Source of the DNA: an uncultured Eubacteriales bacterium
GTDB taxonomy: Bacteria > Bacillota > Clostridia > Oscillospirales > Oscillospiraceae
Assembly: GCA_900553135.1 (NCBI GenBank)
Contig: USCO01000048.1
Coordinates: 1 to 14,189, forward strand
Reading direction: 5' to 3'
Length of the DNA stretch: 14,189 nucleotides
Below the pieces are notes generated by a model. That model did not search any database. It worked only from the letters and a program-made list of their open reading frames with translations, and was not told the DNA's origin. Shown here piece after piece: positions 7,287 through 13,033 of this stretch. The position numbers were made by a program, and so were the translations under genes. The stretch's first letter is position 1, and each line of letters opens with the position of its first letter.

Positions 7287-9243
7287 CCAGGACCCGCTGA
7301 CCCAAGGCGTGGCGGAGAAGGCCGTGGTCCATGTGGCGGTCCAGCAGAGCGCAGCGGCCCACGCCGGCCTCCAGAGCCTCCAGGCCCAGCGCCATGGGCC
7401 CCGTCAGCTCCCCGGGCAGCTCCTCGCCCTCCAGCAGGGACCGAACCTTCTTCGTGTCCATGCGCAGCAGCTCCACCTGGCGGTCCTCCCCCAGGGCCAT
7501 GGAAGGCTCCCGGTCCACGAAGAAGATGAGCTGGTCCGCCTTCAGCACCTTGGCGGTCTCCAGGGCCCGGCCCTGGTCCTCCACTACGGTCACCGACGCA
7601 CCCGCCCGAGCCAGGGCGCTCACGTCGCCGGACAGGTCCATGTCCCCCTGGGGACACACCACCAGGGTCTGCCCCCGCAGCTTCTCCAGCTGGGGCAGCA
7701 GCTTCTCGGCCTCCAGAGCGGGGGTCACCGAAGTCACCCGGCGGTGCAGGTCATACTCCTGCAAAAACGCCTGGACATACTCCACGTCGGTGGGGGTGTC
7801 GATATACAGGGTGCCTCGCTTCTGGCGGGTCTCCCGGCCCTTGCCGGTGAGGAGCAGCACCGTGGGCTTGTCGCTGTCCAGAACGGCCTGGCGGATGGCC
7901 TCGCCCCGGTTGGGGATGATGCGGCAGCGGGCCTTACCCTTTTCCACGTTGGGCCGGATTTCGTGGCAGATGTCCAGGGTGTCCTCCTCTCCGCTGTCCT
8001 CCTCGGTGAGGTAGACCCGGTCGCACCAGGCTCCGGCGGCCTCGCCCAGGTCGTGGCGGCGGTCGTAGGCCTTTTTGCCGGGGCAGCCAAAGACGATGGC
8101 CATGTCCCGGCCGGGGTACTCCTCCCGCACGGAGGAAAACAGGGTCTCAAAGCTGAGGCGGTTGTGGGCGTAGTCCACAATGGCGTGGATGGAGCCGTCG
8201 GCGTTGCTGTAGACCTCCATGCGCCCGGGGACCCGGGCCCGGATCAGGCCGTCGTACACCGCCTCCTCGGGCACGCCCAGCACCTCGCACAGGGCGGCGG
8301 CGCCCAGGGCGTTCTCCACGTTGAACAGCCCCGGCATGCAAAGGCGCATGCGCCGGGTGTACCGGGGAGTGCGCAGGGTGAAGAAGATGTCTCCCCCCTC
8401 CTTCTCCACCTGGGAGGCGTACACCTGGGCGTTGGGGTCCTTCTGGGAGAAGGTGACCACGGGTTTTCCGGCAGCCTGGGCGGCGGCCAGGATGCGGTCG
8501 GCGTGCTCGCTGTCCTGGTTGACGCAGCTCACGGCGGCCTGGGCGAAAATTTTCAGCTTGGAAGCGAAATAATCCTCAAAGTCCGGGTGCTCGATGGGAG
8601 AAATGTGGTCGTAGCCGATGTTGAGGAAGCAAGCGGCGGCAAAGTCGGTGCACAGGGAGCGGTGGTACTTCAAAGCCTGGCTGGACACCTCCATGGTGAG
8701 GTAGCCCAGCCCCGCCTGGGCGGCGTTGGCAAAGTGGCGCTGCAGGTCCAGGGGCTCGGGGGTGGTAAGGTGGGACTCAAAGCGCTCCACCCCGTCGTAG
8801 GTGTCGATGGAGGAGACCACCCCCGTCTCCTTCCCCTGCCACAGGTCCAGAATGGACTTGAGGTAGTAGGCGGTGGAGGATTTTCCCTTCGTGCCCGTGA
8901 TGCCGATGACCTTCAGCCGGGCGGAGGGGTGGTCGTAAAACCGGTCGGCCAGAGGGGCCAGAGCCAGTCGGGTGTCGGTGATGGAAATGAGGGGCATGGG
9001 GCAGTCGGGGATGGGCTCCTGGCTGACGCAGGCCATGGCCCCCTTGTCCCGGGCCATTTGGAGAAATTCATTGCGGAAGTGGGCTCCCTTGCGGATGAAC
9101 AGGGTGCCGGGGGTCACCTCGCGGGAGTCGCAGGTGACCAGGGAGACAGGGGCGGAGAGGTCCAGCGTTTGGGGAACGGGTGCGGAGAGCAGCCCCTTCT
9201 GGGCCAGCAGGTCCACATATTCTCCCAGGGTGTGGATGGACAT
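7270..9243 (-). CDS. MurE-like Mur ligase fused to a degenerate acetylglutamate-kinase-like domain
   Basis: Homologue of UDP-MurNAc-tripeptide synthetase, which adds the third residue of the peptidoglycan stem peptide using ATP; 657 residues. The Mur-ligase part (1 to about 500) has the N-terminal domain with CDSREVTPGTLF, the ATP loop GITGTKGKSST (114-124), TTPEPLDLQ, MEVSSQALKYHR (184-195), DHISP, a lysine at 229 matching the carbamylated lysine, and VDYAHN. The substrate-specificity motif, DNPR for diaminopimelate or DNPA-like for lysine, is EDSG here (415-418). Residues about 505-657 resemble both ends of an acetylglutamate kinase with its middle missing and the catalytic lysine replaced. 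ATG at 9243 has GGAGG eight bases upstream; a GTG at 9264, overlapping the racemase stop, is less likely. It is last in its operon. The actual amino acid added is unknown. Confidence 0.88.
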   Translation of the reverse strand: MSIHTLGEYVDLLAQKGLLSAPVPQTLDLSAPVSLVTCDSREVTPGTLFIRKGAHFRNEFLQMARDKGAMACVSQEPIPDCPMPLISITDTRLALAPLADRFYDHPSARLKVIGITGTKGKSSTAYYLKSILDLWQGKETGVVSSIDTYDGVERFESHLTTPEPLDLQRHFANAAQAGLGYLTMEVSSQALKYHRSLCTDFAAACFLNIGYDHISPIEHPDFEDYFASKLKIFAQAAVSCVNQDSEHADRILAAAQAAGKPVVTFSQKDPNAQVYASQVEKEGGDIFFTLRTPRYTRRMRLCMPGLFNVENALGAAALCEVLGVPEEAVYDGLIRARVPGRMEVYSNADGSIHAIVDYAHNRLSFETLFSSVREEYPGRDMAIVFGCPGKKAYDRRHDLGEAAGAWCDRVYLTEEDSGEEDTLDICHEIRPNVEKGKARCRIIPNRGEAIRQAVLDSDKPTVLLLTGKGRETRQKRGTLYIDTPTDVEYVQAFLQEYDLHRRVTSVTPALEAEKLLPQLEKLRGQTLVVCPQGDMDLSGDVSALARAGASVTVVEDQGRALETAKVLKADQLIFFVDREPSMALGEDRQVELLRMDTKKVRSLLEGEELPGELTGPMALGLEALEAGVGRCALLDRHMDHGLLRHALGQRVLGLLFS

Positions 9244-9260
9244 GGGCGGTACCTCCAGTA

Positions 9261-9980
9261 TCACTTGGTGTAGATGCGGCGCAGGGGCCGGTGGCAGGCC
9301 TGGACGCAGCGCTCGGCCAGCACGGCCATGGCGTCCACGTAGAAGGCGGGCAGGTGGTGCTGGCTGGCAAAGACGGACAGCTCGGTACAGGCCAGCACAG
9401 CGCAGTCACAGCCCTGCTCCTCCAGGTCCTGGTGCAGGGCGGCGAATTTCTCCGGGTCTCCCGCCTTGCCCGCCTTGATGTCGTCGTAGATGAGGGACAT
9501 GACCTGCTTCTGGGCGGCGGGGCTGGGGACGACGGCCTGGATGCCCAGGGCGGCAAATTCTTTCTGGTAAAGGCCGGACTGGATGGTGCCGTCGGTGGCC
9601 AGGATGCCGGGGCGGCTCTTGCCCTGGGCTTTCAACAGCTTGGCCGTCTCCCGGATCATGTGCAGGATGGGGATGGAGATCTGCTCCTGGACCCGATCCA
9701 GGAAGTAGTGGGAGGTGTTGCAGGGCACCGCCAGCACGGTGCAGCCCGCTCCCTCCAGCAGCCGGGCGTCGGCCAGCAGCCGCTGGTAGACCGCCTCCTT
9801 GGCCTCGTCGGAGCCCAGGATGGCGCCGGTGCGGTCGGGCATTTGGCAGTCAGAGAAAATAAGCACCGGCAGGTGCTCCTGGTCGGAGCGGGCCCGGGTG
9901 CGGTCGATGATGTATTGATAAAAGGTATTGGTGGCCTGGGGACCCATGCCGCCGATGATACCAAGTCGGTCGTTGCTCAT
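9261..9980 (-). CDS. Aspartate/glutamate racemase family protein (probable aspartate racemase)
   Basis: Cofactor-independent two-cysteine racemase, 239 residues. Both catalytic cysteines are present in the expected contexts: Cys87 in VPCNTSHYF and Cys198 in LACTELSVF. The N-terminal GIIGGMGPQAT (8-18) is the family start. The sequence pattern fits aspartate racemase better than the glutamate racemase MurI, and the adjacent D-Asp-ligase-like gene supports D-Asp as product; substrate is still inference. The ATG at 9980 has GGAGAGGT six bases upstream. The MurE-like gene follows after 17 bases that hold only its ribosome binding site, so the two are co-translated. The upstream neighbour in the same direction is 446 bases away, separated by palindrome mosaic C. 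Confidence 0.9.
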   Translation of the reverse strand: MSNDRLGIIGGMGPQATNTFYQYIIDRTRARSDQEHLPVLIFSDCQMPDRTGAILGSDEAKEAVYQRLLADARLLEGAGCTVLAVPCNTSHYFLDRVQEQISIPILHMIRETAKLLKAQGKSRPGILATDGTIQSGLYQKEFAALGIQAVVPSPAAQKQVMSLIYDDIKAGKAGDPEKFAALHQDLEEQGCDCAVLACTELSVFASQHHLPAFYVDAMAVLAERCVQACHRPLRRIYTK

Positions 9981-9992
9981 TCAGTTACCTCT

Positions 9993-10410
9993 CCGCTTTC
10001 TTGTCCGCTTTCTTGAAAGAAAGCTTGGCAAAGAACTTTGCGGGAAACTTCGTTTCCCTTCGTGCCGTTTTCACTGATGGGTGATCAGAACAGCCTTCAA
10101 ACGGCTCCGGGGGCTGGTTCCGGTCCGGGCGGATGAGACATCCGCCCCTACTGGAATCTACGGTATTGCGGGTAGGGGCCGGTGTCCTCACCGGCCCGTC
10201 GTTTTCCATCCCGCCAAACAGCATGGCACCGGCCAGGCAGACCCGGCGGGAGCGCAAGTTATAAATCTCCGCCCCGCCAGGGCCCAGTGGCCCGGAAGGA
10301 GGGGCGGGAGCCACTCAGGCTTTGCCCGCCGGAAGGGGCTTCCCGCCAAAGGGGCCGGAAAAAACGGCGTTTTGGTTCCTTTGCCGCCGTAGGCAAAGGA
10401 ACCCGCCCCG
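9993..10410. repeat. Palindrome mosaic, copy C (REP/BIME-like)
   Basis: Fills the gap between the racemase and ATP-grasp genes. The left edge CCGCTTTCTTG is duplicated in tandem (9993-10003 and 10005-10015). Then come CTTTCTT-GA-AAGAAAG (10008-10023), GGGAAAC-TTC-GTTTCCC (10042-10058), GGGCGGATG/CATCCGCCC then CTAC (10127-10151), a 20-base spacer, and GTAG then GGGCCGGTG/CACCGGCCC (10172-10197). A long block at about 10267-10405 closely matches 3973-4112 of copy A, including GGTTCCTTTGCC/GGCAAAGGAACC (10374-10403), followed by CCGCCC/GGGCGG. No coding potential was accepted. It lies inside what would otherwise be one operon. Confidence 0.85.
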
Positions 10411-10426
10411 CAGGGCGGAACCCTCT

Positions 10427-11641
10427 TTAATCCTGGGGCTTCTTGTTGTACTGCTCAAAGCGCTTCATGTTGCCCAGGTGGTTCTTCCACACCCGCAGGC
10501 GGCGCTTGAAGGAGGCGTCCCCGGAGTAGACCAGGGAGTGGTGATCGGCTCCAGCCTTGATGAGAGCCTTCATCTCCTGGTGGTACTTCTTGGGGGTGAA
10601 GTCAAAGGCCACCTTCCGGGGCACCATGCGCCACAAAGAGCGGTTCTTGGCCACCACCAGGGGCAGGTCGCGCTCCTCCACCCGGTCCTCCACCACCAGC
10701 TTGGCAATATTATACCCCGCGCCGGTGACATAGTAGTTGCTGCGGCCCTGGCGGCAGTTGATCTCAAAGGCCTTGTACTTGCCGTCCCGCTGGTCGTACT
10801 TGATGTCAAAGTTGGAGAAGCCGGTGAAGTGCAGGTCCTCCAGCAGGGCGCGGATCTTCTCGCACAGGCCCTCGTCGTGCTCGGTGAGGATGACGGCGTG
10901 GTTGCCGATGCCGTGGGGGGAGTGCTCCTCCAGCAGCACGTGACCCAGGCACATGAGCTTCACCTTGCCGTTGCGGTCGGAGTAGTTGGTCAGCACCCGC
11001 ATGTAGGTGTCGTCCCCGGGGATGAACTCCTGGAGCACCATGTGGTCGGGGTAACCGGCGGCGTACACCTGGTCCAGGGCGGCAAGCAGCTCCTCCCAGG
11101 TCTGGCAGATGTACACCTTGGCCAGCTCATGGACGCCGCAGGCCCAGTAGGCCACCGAGTCGGCGGGCTTGGCGATGTAGGGCGGGCCCCAGGGCAGGGT
11201 GAAGTCGTGGCCCATGGACTTGTCGTAGATAAAAGTGGCGGGGTGGTCGATGCCGTGGCGGTCGCACAGCTGGTAGAACTTCTCCTTGTTGATGAGGGTG
11301 TCCAGCAGCTCCCCGTCGATGTAGGGGGCAATGACGTTTTCGGGCAGCTGGTCCTTGCAGTGGGCGGCCAGCTGCACATAGCTGTCTCCGCAGCCCAGCA
11401 GGACGATCTTCTTGTCGGGGAACTCGGCGGCCACAGCGGCGGCGTTGCGGCGGAAGGCGTCGGCGCTCTCGTTGTCGGGGCACACCCGGTAGTCGATGAT
11501 GGCGCTGTCATGGCAGGGGAAGGAGGGGTACTTGCCGTAGGCAATACTCTTTACCCCATAGGCCTCGTGAAAGGCCCGTGCTACGCTGTATACATTGATG
11601 TCGCCGCCGAAGAGCAGCGGCTGAAAGGGCAGGTCGTTCAT
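10427..11641 (-). CDS. ATP-grasp ligase resembling D-aspartate ligase (Asl family)
   Basis: Predicted carboxylate-amine ligase, 404 residues. From memory the N-terminus (PLLFGGDINVYSVARAFHEA, 8-27) and blocks such as QEFIPGDDTYMRVL (204-217), MCLGHVLLEE, FTGFSNFDIKYD (272-283) and FEINCRQGRSNYY (292-304) match the D-aspartate ligases of Enterococcus faecium and Lactococcus lactis. Those add D-Asp through its beta-carboxylate to the side-chain amine of the third stem-peptide residue. The FEINCRQGRSN segment is the ATP-grasp metal/ATP-binding site. No membrane segment is seen. The ATG at 11641 has AGGAG nine bases upstream; a TTG at 11659 is the weaker alternative. It follows the alanine-racemase-like gene by 43 bases, and mosaic C lies just beyond its stop. 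The acceptor in this organism is unknown. Confidence 0.87.
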   Translation of the reverse strand: MNDLPFQPLLFGGDINVYSVARAFHEAYGVKSIAYGKYPSFPCHDSAIIDYRVCPDNESADAFRRNAAAVAAEFPDKKIVLLGCGDSYVQLAAHCKDQLPENVIAPYIDGELLDTLINKEKFYQLCDRHGIDHPATFIYDKSMGHDFTLPWGPPYIAKPADSVAYWACGVHELAKVYICQTWEELLAALDQVYAAGYPDHMVLQEFIPGDDTYMRVLTNYSDRNGKVKLMCLGHVLLEEHSPHGIGNHAVILTEHDEGLCEKIRALLEDLHFTGFSNFDIKYDQRDGKYKAFEINCRQGRSNYYVTGAGYNIAKLVVEDRVEERDLPLVVAKNRSLWRMVPRKVAFDFTPKKYHQEMKALIKAGADHHSLVYSGDASFKRRLRVWKNHLGNMKRFEQYNKKPQD

Positions 11642-11684
11642 GGTGGAACACTCCTTCAAATTCCAATCAAAATCCTTATTTCAA

Positions 11685-12752
11685 TTATTTCAATTCCAGC
11701 TCCATGCCCCGGGCAAAGAGGGGGTCCAGGTCAAAGGTGGCCAGGTCCCCGGCGGAGCAGCGCAGGTCGGTGACGTTGAGAATGGTCTCGTTGGCGCCGA
11801 TGGAGCCGATGATGCGGGCCTTCTGGTCCCCGATGCGCACGGTGCGGTTTTTCTGCCGCCGCCACTTGCGCCACAGGGCGAAGAACCCCGTCTCCCGGGG
11901 CCGCTCCACCCCAAAGCCGTTCTGGTAGCCCACGGGCAGCACCGCCACCCGGGTGGGCCGCTTCAGGGTGACCAGCTTTCCCGCCCCCACGGTGTGACCC
12001 TTGGGCAGCCAGCGCACCTCGGTGATGGGGGCCTGTCCATAGCCCACGGTCTTTAGCCCGTCCCCGTTGGTGCGGCGGCAGCGGCCCAGAATGGCCGACC
12101 CGGCCCGCACCGCGTCCAGGCGGGCGGCGTCAAAGTGCATCAGGGCAAAGGACCCGGCGGCGTGGACCATCCCCGTCTCAAAGCCCGCCTGGTGGATGGC
12201 GTCCAGGATCTGGCCGAACTGGTCCAGCTGGCGCCCCACCTCGTTGTCCTTGAGGGAGACGGCGTGAAGTTGGGTATAGATTCCCGACAGGGCCACATTG
12301 GGCAGGGAGCGGTAGGCCAGCAGGATCTTCTCCGGCTCTCCGGCCAGAAATCCCCCAAAGCCCAGACCGGTGTCCACCTGGATGTGGGCCTCGGCCACGG
12401 TGGAGCGGTTCTCCGCCACGGCGTTGAGGGCCAGACCCGTGTCCACGGAGGACACGGTGCACACCACGTTCAGGTCCACCAGCTGTTCCAGCTCCTCCCG
12501 GTCCACGGTGGAGCGCAGCATGAGGATCTCCTCGTCCTCAAAGCCGTTCTCCCGCAGCTGCCGGGCCTCCTCCACCGTGCCCACGGCAAAGCGGCCCACG
12601 CCGTTGTCCCGCAGCAGGCGGGCCAGACACACGGCCCCCAGGCCGCTGCCGTTTCCGGTGAGCACCCCGTACAGGGCGGCTCCCTGGGCCCGGTCCTTCA
12701 AAACGGACATGTTGTTTCGTACCGCTGCTTTCTCAATGACCAGCTTGCGCAT
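11685..12752 (-). CDS. Alanine-racemase-fold protein lacking the PLP lysine
   Basis: Homologue of PLP-dependent alanine racemase with both domains: barrel about 1-230 and C-terminal beta domain about 240-355; 355 residues. Key sites differ. The usual AVVKANAYGHG lysine motif is GVLTGNGSGLG (29-39), so the Schiff-base lysine is threonine 32. The carbamylated lysine position is Gln125 in IQVDTG, and the following arginine is Phe132. The second catalytic tyrosine seems kept (Tyr238 in VGYGQ), while GYADG is GYQNG and the C-terminal Met-Asp pair is Ala-Asn. Normal racemisation is therefore doubtful; a non-catalytic, regulatory or altered activity is possible. The ATG at 12752 has AAGGGAG nine bases upstream; the open frame up to 12857 crosses the promoter and is rejected. 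It is the first gene of the operon. Confidence 0.87.
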   Translation of the reverse strand: MRKLVIEKAAVRNNMSVLKDRAQGAALYGVLTGNGSGLGAVCLARLLRDNGVGRFAVGTVEEARQLRENGFEDEEILMLRSTVDREELEQLVDLNVVCTVSSVDTGLALNAVAENRSTVAEAHIQVDTGLGFGGFLAGEPEKILLAYRSLPNVALSGIYTQLHAVSLKDNEVGRQLDQFGQILDAIHQAGFETGMVHAAGSFALMHFDAARLDAVRAGSAILGRCRRTNGDGLKTVGYGQAPITEVRWLPKGHTVGAGKLVTLKRPTRVAVLPVGYQNGFGVERPRETGFFALWRKWRRQKNRTVRIGDQKARIIGSIGANETILNVTDLRCSAGDLATFDLDPLFARGMELELK

Positions 12753-12785
12753 GGCGGATGGCTCCCTTCTGTCTGTGTCGGGATG

Positions 12786-12799
12786 GGGACAAATGTCCC
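12786..12799. promoter_or_regulatory. Palindrome at the transcription start of the four-gene cluster
   Basis: GGGACA-AA-TGTCCC, a perfect 6-bp inverted repeat 10-23 bases downstream of the -10 box of the alanine-racemase-like gene. It could be a repressor operator or a leader hairpin. The function is only inferred from position. Confidence 0.4.
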
Positions 12800-12808
12800 G
12801 AGTAAGAT

Positions 12809-12837
12809 ATTTTATCACTCCTGGGGGAAAAAGGCAA
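12809..12837 (-). promoter_or_regulatory. Promoter of the alanine-racemase-like gene and its operon
   Basis: Minus-strand TTGCCT (12832-12837) and TAAAAT (12809-12814) are 17 bp apart. Expected transcription start is near 12802, some 50 bases before the ATG. This is the only clear promoter seen for the four-gene cluster. Confidence 0.78.
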
Positions 12838-12959
12838 CGGAAAGGGCCCCCTTCCACCCCGGATCAGAATAGGATTTCCCAAAGGTTTACAAAAAATTTT
12901 CAATTTCTCTCCCGCCCCCGCCGGGCCTGGATTTTCCAGGGTCCAAAGGCGTGGCGCAC

Positions 12960-12988
12960 TTGTGCGAAAGGGGAAAAAATGCTACAAT
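12960..12988 (+). promoter_or_regulatory. Promoter of miaB
   Basis: TTGTGC (12960-12965) and TACAAT (12983-12988) with a 17-bp spacer. The -35 is weak and overlaps the palindrome CGCAC-TT-GTGCG (12955-12966). A second TATAAT lies at 12991-12996 but has no fitting -35. Further upstream, CCTGGA-TTT-TCCAGG (12926-12940) is a small hairpin of unknown meaning. Confidence 0.65.
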
Positions 12989-13000
12989 AATATAATTCAC

Positions 13001-13015
13001 GAAAATGATTCTCAT
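13001..13015. promoter_or_regulatory. Candidate Fur-like operator in the miaB leader
   Basis: GAAAATGATTCTCAT matches 13 of the first 15 bases of the classical E. coli Fur box as I remember it, and contains the short inverted repeat ATGA-TTC-TCAT. It lies just after the predicted transcription start and before the ribosome binding site. The match falls away on the right side, so it may be chance. Confidence 0.3.
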
Positions 13016-13033
13016 GGATTTTGGGAGGAGCAC

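Noticed and set aside
7309..9273. Plus-strand open frame of 654 residues opposite the MurE-like gene
   Set aside because: Same low-complexity shadow composition; the minus-strand frame contains all Mur ligase motifs.
3720..10410. CRISPR-like array
   Set aside because: The repeats are kilobases apart, are palindrome mosaics rather than short direct repeats with uniform unique spacers, and there are no cas genes.
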